Source: Rothia aeria (GTDB taxonomy: Bacteria; Actinomycetota; Actinomycetes; Actinomycetales; Micrococcaceae). From it: a stretch of 64,000 nt of DNA. Within the stretch, counting starts at the first letter, position 1. Each line of letters starts with the position of its first letter. This document shows, piece by piece, positions 36,324 to 44,437 of the stretch. Made by a program: the position numbers and the translations under genes. The stretch covers positions 248,001 to 312,000 of the forward strand of contig AP017895.1 in assembly GCA_002355935.1 (NCBI GenBank), written 5' to 3'. The notes below the pieces were generated by a model. The model saw only the letters and a program-made list of their open reading frames with translations, ran no database searches and was not told where the DNA came from.

Positions 36324-38400
36324 ATAGAGACTCCTATCTCTAGGGTGTTCCTAAGAGTGGTGTACCCTCAGGCCGGATTATCAATCCGATAGTCCCCATC
36401 CTAGGTGAGGTTAAATTTTTAATCCATAAGTTTTTAAAAAATTTAAATTTTTGTAAATAATTTCGTATGTAAAATTTCAGTTATGCACTTTTACTTATCA
36501 AGGAATATCGTAAACCCTTGCTATAGCAGAGAAATAAAGCCACATTCTCAATATCTGCTGTTCTCTAAAATACGCGACACTGCGATATATAGTTTTATCA
36601 GTATATTAAATGCTCTTCGGGTACCATCATCGCCTGTAGTAGAATAGTGGGCGTGCTCGCTGTGAGAGCACCCACAAACTTGGGCTACCGCCCGCCTATG
36701 ACGGACAGTAGCCCAAGTGTTTAGGTGTGCCTAGACATGTTGCTGAGAGATGCTAGCTAACCATTCTTTCTGCACAACATATCTAAGCGGGGTAGTCACC
36801 TACCTAGTGGGTGGCTACCACGCCTCGGTGGATGCACTGGCTGCGCACCCCACCTCACGGGCTGGAAGCTGAACTGAAGCTGACGAAACGGCTTAGGGCA
36901 TACCGTCTGCCAAGTCTTCAATATCATCCACTAGACTCTGCTACCTAAAAGATCACTGTTGTTCTGGGGATTCTCTCTACTCTCCTTTCTAAACCTGTTC
37001 CCCTGCCTCTTGGGTCAACAGGGAAATATCGGTGATAACCAGAGACACCGCTTTCCGGACTAGTGGTGTTTCCAGCGAATAGGGCCAATAGGTGCGTTCA
37101 CCCGACCGCTTTGAGAACCTCGTTGCGGCCCCTTAGGGATACCAGGAACAGCAATTTATCCCCTCAGATCTCGCCCGTGCAGGGACACAGGTGGGATGGG
37201 ATCCCGCGGTTAACCCTATTCTTCTTGTTTCGGGGGGTGAACACAGCACAGGCGGCGCCCGCCCCGATCTTTATCTTGCGCCACCGGCGCGATGCAGTAA
37301 CCGTGTGAGCGGGTCGCTGTGCCTATGTGATGCGTGGTGTACATCGTTTCTCACCTCCCTTATCCTGCTGCTGGTTATTTACTGACGTTACTGGGCTGTA
37401 ATGGTGCGGCCTATGGTCGTGTACTGGCGCGCCGTAAGGAACAGGCGGGTGCAAGGGCATTATCCGCCGATTCCCTGCTGCAGGGTGGGATAGAATTCAG
37501 TGCCTTCCAGCCGCAGCGGCTGTGCAACGAAAGGGGCTCTAGACTGGGGATTTTATATGCCCCGATCCGTCCCGTGGATCTGCCTGCTTGGCCGTTGCTC
37601 ATGCACGCTGCCTCGCGCGGGCAGCCGCCGAGGGTAGTTAACACGCTCAAAGGGGCAGCAGGTGTTTGGGGACAGGCGGACAGGCGGGATTATTCCCTGT
37701 TACAGGCAGAAAAAATACGTAGGGAACCCATCTATGGAGCAAGAAGAGATGGTGGGCACGGCACAGGCTGTTGGGGTTTGGTTTTGTCAAGGTATTGAGA
37801 TACACGAGAGCAACCCCTAACAACTGTTCTAGACACTATGACCGGAAGCCTTTAAACCTCAACTTGAGGCACAGATTTTCCTAAACCCGTTATTCGACTG
37901 TAGAGGATATCTGCGCGATTAACCAACCCCAACTAGACAAATACCAGATTGTGAAAATTTTTCCATTGCATTACTAAAGCACACTCAAAACTATCAAAAT
38001 ACAAGCCAGTGTTTAAATTTTACGGGTAAATATTTAAAATCTAATGGCGGATTATTGCTTGCGCGGTACAGTTTTCAGGCTGTTTAGCCACTAAATTATT
38101 GGCCCCCTGACCCCAATCTCAAAGGGAAAAACAACCTAGCATATTTAAAAACGACACTCAATACTCACTCTGCGGGTCAGGGTGAAAAAATTAAAAAATA
38201 TTAAAGAAAAAGTGCTCTATTTTTTAGATGTTCGGTCTGCATCTGTCCACAATATGACACAGGTTTTTGAGTGGCACAGCCCAATCTGCACCACTGCGTC
38301 GCTGCCCTGGGGTGGCGTACAGTCATACGTCCTATGTAAGAAAGTACGTGTAGCCCGCCCCCTTCGCAATTGGCCGAAGGCTGCTATGAGGCCCTAAACC
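36324..38400. other. 2-kb region without a convincing gene
   Basis: The first 300 bases are very AT-rich and carry the precursor promoter. From 36640 to about 37060 there are several hairpins. From 37060 to 37800 the DNA becomes GC-rich and open in several frames (for example 37334-37798 on plus), but no frame resembles a known protein and composition changes along it. It may be a decayed gene or a non-coding RNA locus. From 37800 to 38400 I see nothing nameable. Confidence 0.4.
36678..36718. terminator. hairpin, terminator or structured RNA
   Basis: ACTTGGGCTAC (36678-36688) pairs perfectly with 36708-36718. Another hairpin, GGGCGTGCTC with GAGAGCACCC, lies just before it at about 36649-36673, and a third, GTAGTCACC with GGTGGCTAC, at about 36795-36821. 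Three stems in 170 bases next to an unexplained region suggest a small RNA, but this is inference. Confidence 0.45.
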
Positions 38401-39597
38401 CTACCCAAACACCACCCGGACCGTCGAGTAACCTGAGATCGGGTAGGTGGCGTTCTCGGTGGCGGGCACGTCAGACTCGTCGCCTGGAACAATGCTCTTG
38501 GTCGCCTTCAGCAGCTCCTCCATGAGCAGGCGCAGCTCCAAGCGGGCCAGCGGCGCACCCGGGCAGACGTGAATACCGTCGCCATACACCAGGTTGCGGG
38601 ATTGGTCACGATGCGGGTTATAGGCGAGCGCATCCTCGAACGCGTCTTCGTCACGGTTGGCACTCGACCAGTTAATCGTCACCCGCGAATTCGCCGGAAT
38701 AGTACGCCCGCCCAGCACGGTGTCTTCGGTAGTTACGCGGCGGTTCGTCACCAGCGGGTCTTCAAGGCGCATAATCTCCTCAACTGCGGCGGCGATTTCC
38801 GCATGCCCCTCCCCCAGTGAGTCACGCAGCCGTGCCTGCTCCTGCGGGTTGCGCGCCAAAAAGTTCACGATAATCCCGGCGCACGCCGAAACGGTCGAAA
38901 GCTCCCCCACCGTCCAGTTACGGATCAGGCTCACAATCTCTTCATCGGTCATGGTGCGCGGCTTGTGGCCGGGCAGCTGCACGGTGTCGGTCAGCAGCTC
39001 GGCGGTCACATCCTGCGGGTTCCCGGCGGCAGCCTGTTCGCGGCGCGCATCCAGAAGCTCACGAATATAGGTGTCAAACTCAAGGGCGACCTTGCCGATC
39101 TGTTCGCGGTCGCGGCGCAGCGTAGCCTCGCGGTTTTTCTCAATCCACTCGATCAGCGGCTTCTCAAGGCTTGCGGGCCAGCCCATGAACGCGTTCTGGA
39201 TGCGCATCGCATAAGCCTGCGCGAACCCATCCATCACATTAACCTCGGTGCCGCGCGGCAGATCAGCCACCAGGTTCTTGACGACCTCACGGATTTTCGG
39301 CTCGAACTCCCTCAGGCGTTCGGGGGTGAAGTATTTGTCGTTCACGGCGCGGAACGTTGTGTGTTCTGGCGCATCCATACCGTTCGGCACGGCAATATGC
39401 CTCGTCGAGACGACATTCGAGTAAATGTCGGGATGATCGAGCACATGCTGCACATCAGCGTTCTTGAACACGGAGTAGCCCATGAACTCGTCGTGCGCTA
39501 CGGGGCAGCGACGGCGCATCTCGTCATAAGCGGCTACCTGGTTCTTCTGAACCTTTTCGCTGCGCAAATCCCAGTCATTTTTCTCGGTGTTGGTCAC
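38401..39597 (-). CDS. cytochrome P450
   Basis: 398-residue soluble P450 monooxygenase. The heme-ligand loop is VYGDGIHVCPGAPLARLEL (Tyr instead of the usual Phe at its start), the K-helix ExxR is EEIMR, and the I-helix reads GELSTVSACAGII, lacking the common AGxxT pattern but matching a subgroup with GE(L)xT. It needs ferredoxin partners, none encoded nearby. It could be a tailoring enzyme for a secondary product; the lasso-like precursors 2 kb downstream on the same strand are a possible but unproven partner. Confidence 0.92.
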   Translation of the reverse strand: MTNTEKNDWDLRSEKVQKNQVAAYDEMRRRCPVAHDEFMGYSVFKNADVQHVLDHPDIYSNVVSTRHIAVPNGMDAPEHTTFRAVNDKYFTPERLREFEPKIREVVKNLVADLPRGTEVNVMDGFAQAYAMRIQNAFMGWPASLEKPLIEWIEKNREATLRRDREQIGKVALEFDTYIRELLDARREQAAAGNPQDVTAELLTDTVQLPGHKPRTMTDEEIVSLIRNWTVGELSTVSACAGIIVNFLARNPQEQARLRDSLGEGHAEIAAAVEEIMRLEDPLVTNRRVTTEDTVLGGRTIPANSRVTINWSSANRDEDAFEDALAYNPHRDQSRNLVYGDGIHVCPGAPLARLELRLLMEELLKATKSIVPGDESDVPATENATYPISGYSTVRVVFG

Positions 39598-39859
39598 TTC
39601 TTTGCCCCTGATTCAGTTGTTATGTTTGGCTCGTCGGGTGGGTGGATGCGCGCCATGGGTGTGTGCCGAGAGCCTGCGCGCGTTTGTTTCGGCGTAGCGC
39701 CGTCTTATTTGACGGTAGCACTTAACCGCCTGCCCCGCAGGATAGGAGTGCCTTTGCTGGGGTCAGCAAAAACATAGAACTGTTGCTGGTTTAGTTCCTC
39801 AGGTAGTCACATGCTGTATGTTTGCAGATTGAACATATGCGTACAGTAAAGTTAGAAAT

Positions 39860-39923
39860 GCCCTTTCTGCAGGGTAATCCCACAGCCACTTTGCGAAGAA
39901 TATCCTGTGGAGATTCCCAGGGC
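39860..39923 (+). promoter_or_regulatory. structured mRNA leader of peptide gene C
   Basis: GCCCT (39860-39864) pairs with AGGGC (39919-39923). The inner GGGTAATCCCACAG pairs with CTGTGGAGATTCCC, with the private repeat in the loop. The clearest of the three leader stems and the one that best shows compensatory changes against copies A and B. Confidence 0.6.
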
Positions 39924-39942
39924 GGAAAGGCGGTGGGATACG

Positions 39943-40071
39943 ATGTCTTTCTACGACTACGTAGAAACGGCCCAAGCGCTCTTGGTAAGTTTTGCCCTTA
40001 CCGATGGAGCTGCTCAAGCCGTCTCGTACATCATGAGCTTTGCTTCAAACCTCATTAAGCTTCTGAAGTAG
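39943..40071 (+). CDS. 42-aa amphipathic peptide, phenol-soluble-modulin-like (copy C)
   Basis: 42 residues: MSFYDYVETAQALLVSF, a TDGAAQAVSY centre and a NLIKLLK end. Same length and layout as copies A and B with conservative changes (Ile/Leu/Phe swaps, Arg to Lys). AAAGGCGGTG lies about 7 bases before the ATG. The most divergent of the three, which shows that the coding capacity has been kept over time. The C-terminal helix with two Lys on one face fits a membrane-active peptide; this is inferred. Confidence 0.75.
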   Translation: MSFYDYVETAQALLVSFALTDGAAQAVSYIMSFASNLIKLLK

Positions 40072-40085
40072 TGCTCTACCTACCA

Positions 40086-40119
40086 GGAAGGCTCAGTAGT
40101 TGCCGCTGCTGGGTCTTCC
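40086..40119 (+). terminator. hairpin after peptide gene C
   Basis: GGAAGGCTCAGTAG (40086-40099) pairs with CTGCTGGGTCTTCC (40106-40119) with G-U pairs around TTGCCG. The loop and position match the hairpin of copy A. Confidence 0.6.
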
Positions 40120-40201
40120 GCTGTACGCAGGTAACTTTGCGAAGATATGTTAAGACTAACACAAGCATTCTCTATCAATAACATTACCTCGAGTAGGACA
40201 T

Positions 40202-40327
40202 ATGACTGGTCTAGACCCCGTAGAAGAATACGAAGAGCTACTTGATATTGAGGCTCTGCGTAAAGCCCGTGCCGAAGATGATGGTTACCGCATCTCTCTT
40301 GAAGACTTTCTACAACAGAATCCGTAA
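40202..40327 (+). CDS. orphan antitoxin-like small protein
   Basis: 41 residues: MTGLDPVEEYEELLDIEALR followed by KARAEDDGYRISLEDFLQQ. The acidic body with a final ISLEDFLQQ helix looks like the C-terminal, toxin-binding half of RelB/Phd-type antitoxins. GAGTAGGA precedes the ATG. No RelE-like toxin follows; the next 86 bases run into the convergent sugar porter gene, so the toxin has been lost or never was here. Low but real support. Confidence 0.5.
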   Translation: MTGLDPVEEYEELLDIEALRKARAEDDGYRISLEDFLQQNP

Positions 40328-40413
40328 ACCGTATCCAGCGGCCTTATTTATCCATGAGCAGGTGGATTTTGGTATGAACAGGTCGATCTGTTCGCGAACT
40401 AGTGGAGCACCGT

Positions 40414-41874
40414 CTACCGAGTCGTCCCAAACGGGTAGGCGGCGCCCGAGATAACGCCCGCCTCCACATCTTCCAGGGTTTTGCCGCGGGTCTCAGGCAG
40501 GTTACGCCACATGAGCACGGCGATTAGCACGTTCACCACCATGAACCCGAAGAAGGATCCGGTCAGCCCTAGCGCCCCCAAAATAACCGGGAATACGAGG
40601 GACAGCAGGCCGTTCATCATCCACCCGCAGAATGCAGAAAGACCCATGCCAACCGCGCGTACCCGAAGCGGGAACAGCTCGCTCATCAGCACCCATGTCG
40701 AAACATTCAGGCAGGTCTGCATCGACCCCACGAACCCGACCACAAGCGCCAGAATAATATAGGGACGCGCGGGGGTGCCTTCCGGCAGGAGCATAGACGC
40801 TACCCCGATCAGCAGGTGGAAAAACGCGGTCAGCGAATACCCCGCAATCACCATCGTGCGGCGGTTCACGCGCTCCATCATGCGCAGCGAAAAGACTGAG
40901 CCAACCACGGCGATAGCGCCCGGCGCGATATTCGCAATGAGAGCCGAACCCTCGTCAAACCCAGCTTCTTTGAGCACCTTAATGCCGTAGTACATGATGG
41001 AGTTAATACCGGTGAGCTGCTGCCCGGCACCCACCAAAATACCAACCAGCAGAATCCGCACAAACCATTTTTCACGCAGGATTTTACCCATGCTGCCCCT
41101 AGTCCCCGCGCCGATTTGGGTGCGGGTTTCCTCAAGTGAACGCGCGATGTCCGCAATTTCGGCATCGGCACGTTCGGCGGGGCGGATGCGCCGCATAATG
41201 GCGCGTGCATCCTCGGTGCGCCCCTGCGCGATAAGCCAGCGTGGGGATTCGGGCATGCGCAGCATACCGATAAAAAGCGCGAGCGCAGGCAGAGCGCAGA
41301 CGGCGAACATCCACCGCCATACACTGTCGTGTTCGCCCCAGAGGTTACCGATGATGGCGTTCACGATGAACGCGGCTAACTGCCCGCCGACAACCATGAG
41401 CTCGTTACGCCCGGAGAGTGATCCGCGAATTTCGTAGGGTGCAAGTTCGGCGAGGAAAACAGGCACAACTGCGGACGCGCCTCCCACAGCGAGCCCGAGC
41501 ATCGTACGGCCCATCAACAGTACAGCAATGCTGGGGGTGAAAACGCATGCAAGCGCGCCCGCGATGAAGAGGATTGAGAGTCCGATGATGGTTTTGCGTC
41601 GCCCGATGGCATCTGAGATGCGCCCGGTGACCATGGCTCCGAGGGCGGCGGCGAAAGCGAGGGAGCCTGTGACCCAGCCTTGAATGGTGTTGTCCATGCC
41701 AAGTTCGCGGCTCATGGGGTCAAGGGCACCGTTAATAACCCCGGTGTCATACCCGAAGAGGAGCCCACCAAAGGTTGCCACCAGCGCGATAACGCCCAAG
41801 CGGCGGGTGTGCGAGCCCTGCCCGAGCGGGGGTAGTGTGCTGGCGCGGTTCGGCGGCTCGGTGGTGATGCTCAT
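40414..41874 (-). CDS. MFS sugar porter
   Basis: 486-residue, twelve-helix H+-coupled sugar transporter. Family signatures: GYDTGVINGAL in helix 1, ISDAIGRRKTIIG after helix 2, MPESPRWLIAQGR in the middle loop, GINSIMYYGIKVLKEAG in helix 7 and NLPETRGKTLEDVE at the C-terminus. The start MSITTEPP (41874) is preferred to an ATG 21 bases upstream, though neither has a clear Shine-Dalgarno. Probably takes up a pentose, hexose or inositol. The aldo/keto reductase upstream on the same strand may act on the sugar. Confidence 0.9.
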   Translation of the reverse strand: MSITTEPPNRASTLPPLGQGSHTRRLGVIALVATFGGLLFGYDTGVINGALDPMSRELGMDNTIQGWVTGSLAFAAALGAMVTGRISDAIGRRKTIIGLSILFIAGALACVFTPSIAVLLMGRTMLGLAVGGASAVVPVFLAELAPYEIRGSLSGRNELMVVGGQLAAFIVNAIIGNLWGEHDSVWRWMFAVCALPALALFIGMLRMPESPRWLIAQGRTEDARAIMRRIRPAERADAEIADIARSLEETRTQIGAGTRGSMGKILREKWFVRILLVGILVGAGQQLTGINSIMYYGIKVLKEAGFDEGSALIANIAPGAIAVVGSVFSLRMMERVNRRTMVIAGYSLTAFFHLLIGVASMLLPEGTPARPYIILALVVGFVGSMQTCLNVSTWVLMSELFPLRVRAVGMGLSAFCGWMMNGLLSLVFPVILGALGLTGSFFGFMVVNVLIAVLMWRNLPETRGKTLEDVEAGVISGAAYPFGTTR

Positions 41875-41991
41875 GCGGGTATTCTTGTCTCTCATGCGGT
41901 TGGGTGTTCTGCGTTTTTGTGTGGTGCAGGGGTTTAACGCCCGCCCCGGCGGCAGTATTCCCGTTCAGCAATATCTGTGGTGAAGGTTGTG

Positions 41992-42993
41992 TTAGAAAAG
42001 CGCGATGCGCTCGGGGGCGGGGAAAATCTCGTTGAGCCGCGCCAGTTCGTCATCATTGAACCGCACGCTTGCGGACTGCGCGTTTGCGCGTACCTGGTCG
42101 GGGGTGGTTGCCCCAGCGATCACGCTGGCGACGGGGTTCTGCTGTTTGAGCCAAGAGATGGATGCTTGAACCTCAGAGATCCCCAGATCGGCGCAGAATT
42201 CGCGGTAGGCGTCGAGTTGTTCCCAGTCGGCTTGCGCGAGTACCTGCGCTTTGGAGTGCGACAGGCGTGACCCTGCAGGGATGCTGTCGCGGCGGTATTT
42301 TCCGGTCAAAAGCCCGTTGGCGAGCGGGAAATACGGGAGCACCCCGAGCCCGAAATGGCGGGCGGCGGGCAGAATTTCGAGTTCGGCACGGCGATCCAGC
42401 AGGTTGTAGTGGTTTTCGGCGGCAATAAACCGCTCAGTGCCGAGCTCGCGGGCGAGATGCTCGGCGTGGGCAAGCTGCCACCCCGCAAAGTTGGAGTGCC
42501 CCAGGTAACGCACCTTTCCGCTGGTCACGAGCGTGTCGAGAGCAGATAGGGTCTCTTCCAACGGGGTGTTCTGGTCAGGGCTGTGGTAGAAATACAGGTC
42601 AATGTACTCGGTTCCCAGGCGGCGCAGTGAACCTTCGACGGCACGCATGATGTATCGGCGTGAGCCGCGCGCATCCCAGTCGTTGCCGTTGAGGGTACCG
42701 GTGGGAAGCCCGAATTTGGTGACGATGATCAGGTCATCGCGGTTGAGGTTGAGTTCGCGCATCGCGGTACCGAACATGGTTTCTGACAGCCCGGGCTCGG
42801 CACCGTACAGGTCGGCAATATCGAAGAAGCCGATGCCCGCCTCGACTGCGGCAGCGATAACGGCGTTGGTGCCTTCCTGAGTTTGAGTGGGGGTGCCGGG
42901 GCGTCCCAGGTTGTTGCAGCCGATACCGACGGAGGGCACGACCAGCCCGGAGTTACCCAGGCGTGCATATGCGGGAGATTCGATGCGTTCCAT
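41992..42993 (-). CDS. aldo/keto reductase
   Basis: 333-residue NADPH-dependent oxidoreductase with an (alpha/beta)8 barrel. The catalytic tetrad is visible: D and Y in FFDIADLYGAEPG, K in DLIIVTKFGLP and H in DLYFYHSPDQ. Late segments VASVIAGATTPDQVRANA bind the cofactor phosphate. Same strand as the sugar porter 97 bases downstream, so they may share a transcript. Substrate unknown. Confidence 0.9.
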   Translation of the reverse strand: MERIESPAYARLGNSGLVVPSVGIGCNNLGRPGTPTQTQEGTNAVIAAAVEAGIGFFDIADLYGAEPGLSETMFGTAMRELNLNRDDLIIVTKFGLPTGTLNGNDWDARGSRRYIMRAVEGSLRRLGTEYIDLYFYHSPDQNTPLEETLSALDTLVTSGKVRYLGHSNFAGWQLAHAEHLARELGTERFIAAENHYNLLDRRAELEILPAARHFGLGVLPYFPLANGLLTGKYRRDSIPAGSRLSHSKAQVLAQADWEQLDAYREFCADLGISEVQASISWLKQQNPVASVIAGATTPDQVRANAQSASVRFNDDELARLNEIFPAPERIALF

Positions 42994-43080
42994 ACGTTTA
43001 CTCTACCGTGTTTGACAGGACGTGGTTGCAACATGACGTTCACGGCACCCTGCAATTCTTTCGCAGGCAGATAGTTTTGT

Positions 43081-43113
43081 GACGAGCAGATAACATTCCG
43101 CTATCTGTTCGTC
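43081..43113. terminator. GAGCAGATA hairpin
   Basis: GACGAGCAGATA (43081-43092) pairs with TATCTGTTCGTC (43102-43113) with one mismatch; a third box TATCTGCTCG follows at 43121-43130. Similar GAGCAG-foot hairpins occur at 46773 and 49005, suggesting a family of intergenic stems. Confidence 0.5.
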
Positions 43114-43295
43114 GAAATATTATCTGCTCGCGGCCAAATCAGGTGGAGGCTTCAATACGCTAGTCCAAACTGCCGCGAACCTATATGACGTATTGTTTCG
43201 CCGCATCCCGCAATATTACGCGGTTATGACCGTCCAGTGACATGTGCCGACATATTCTTGCTGGCACCGCGCATCCTGCCTAAAGTAGGAGTGTT

Positions 43296-43403
43296 ATCTA
43301 TCCAGAGCGACCGAGAGATCTGGCTCTTCGACGTCGCAGCAACCTCGCCAGCCTCCACCCCACGGGGTGGGCGGACAAGGTGCTCCCGCCAGAACCGATA
43401 GAA
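43296..43403 (+). promoter_or_regulatory. SAM riboswitch (S-box type)
   Basis: The order TATC, CCAGAG, CCGAGAGATCTGGCTC, GCAGCAACC, CAAGGTGCTCCCG, CCAGAACCGATAG follows the S-box aptamer: P1 formed by TATC/GATA, the CAGAG kink-turn, and the GCAACC and AAGGTGC core joints. It stands directly before metF and metE, methionine genes, as expected for S-adenosylmethionine feedback. A UUCG hairpin at 43438-43455 between it and metF may be part of the switch; no T-run follows, so control could be translational. Confidence 0.85.
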
Positions 43404-43484
43404 GTGAATTCCTTTCGCATTGTGCATAAAGAATTCGGCGTACCTTCGGGCACGCTTCTATCGGGTGAACACGAAGGAATGAAA

Positions 43485-44375
43485 ATGACGACAGTTCACC
43501 CGGCTCTCTCCTACGAGCTGTATCCTCCGCGGTCGCACGCAAGCTGCGATTCCCTGCTCAAAACCATTACCGAGCTTGAACAAACCAACCCGGATTACGT
43601 TTCCGTCACCTATTCGGGCGATGCGCAGCGCCGCCAAAAGACGTTGGCTCTGCTCGATCACCTGGTGCATGAAACCTCGCTGAATCCGCTGGCGCATCTC
43701 ATCTGTGTGGGGCATTCCGTGGCCGATTTGGAACGCTCGGTTCGTCTGATTCTGGGGCTTGGAGTACGCGGTTTCTTGGCGCTGCGCGGCGATATTCCGC
43801 CCGAAAACACGCGCCCGCTTGAGCTGCCTTTTGCCCGCTACCTGGTGGAGCTGATTCGCAGGGTGGAACGTGAGGATTTCGCGCATCTTGCCGCGGGGAA
43901 GGTATCGATTGGGGTTGCGGCGTACCCGCATAAGCACCCCGAATCTTCCTCGCTTCTTCAAGACATTGAGATTCTGCTTTCAAAACAGCGTGCCGGGGCG
44001 GATTTCGCCATCACCCAGGTTTTCTTTGAGACCGAGCGCTATTCGGGGTTGGTGGATGCTGCGCGCCTTGCCGGGGTGGAGATCCCCATTATCCCCGGTA
44101 TTATGCCCGTTACCTCGCTGACTCGGCTGACGAAGCTGTGCGAGCTTGCCGGGCTTGAAGTACCGCGCGAGCTGGCGCATCGCCTGGAAACCGCGAGTGA
44201 GCCGCGCGAGATGCACCGCATCGGCGTGGAACATGCACTCGACCAGTGTCGCAAGGTGCTTGATGCTGGCGCCCCCGGCCTGCATTTCTTCACATTTAAC
44301 GAGCATGAGGCTGTGCTGGACGTCCTTGAAGAACTCGACGTTCCGCGCTACTCGAACCGTTTCAAACTCCCCTGA
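43485..44375 (+). CDS. metF: methylenetetrahydrofolate reductase
   Basis: 296-residue FAD enzyme that reduces 5,10-methylene-THF to 5-methyl-THF, the methyl donor for MetE. Conserved parts: LSYELYPPRSHASCD, DYVSVTYSGDAQRR, HLICVGHSVADLER, GFLALRGDIPPE and ADFAITQVFFETERYS. ATG 43485 is chosen because AAGGA is six bases upstream; ATG 43479 is also in frame. It is riboswitch controlled and 62 bases before metE, forming one methionine operon. Confidence 0.95.
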   Translation: MTTVHPALSYELYPPRSHASCDSLLKTITELEQTNPDYVSVTYSGDAQRRQKTLALLDHLVHETSLNPLAHLICVGHSVADLERSVRLILGLGVRGFLALRGDIPPENTRPLELPFARYLVELIRRVEREDFAHLAAGKVSIGVAAYPHKHPESSSLLQDIEILLSKQRAGADFAITQVFFETERYSGLVDAARLAGVEIPIIPGIMPVTSLTRLTKLCELAGLEVPRELAHRLETASEPREMHRIGVEHALDQCRKVLDAGAPGLHFFTFNEHEAVLDVLEELDVPRYSNRFKLP

Positions 44376-44437
44376 GCGATCTTCAATACCTCTAAACTCC
44401 CCTTTTATTTGACACCCTCCCACAGTAAGGAACTAGG

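Larger units (their letters stand above)
39841..40167 (+). repeat. small-peptide cassette, copy C
   Basis: Third copy of the cassette described at 2440-2770. Its private direct repeat is ACTTTGCGAAGAATAT at 39888-39903 (leader loop) and ACTTTGCGAAGATAT at 40134-40148 (after the 3' hairpin). The entry GCGTACAGTAAAGTT matches copy B. It lies between the P450 gene and an orphan antitoxin-like gene. Confidence 0.75.

Noticed and set aside
37334-37798. 154-codon open frame in the unexplained region
   Set aside because: No similarity to a known protein, no good start signal, and composition unlike neighbouring genes; recorded only as part of the uncertain region.
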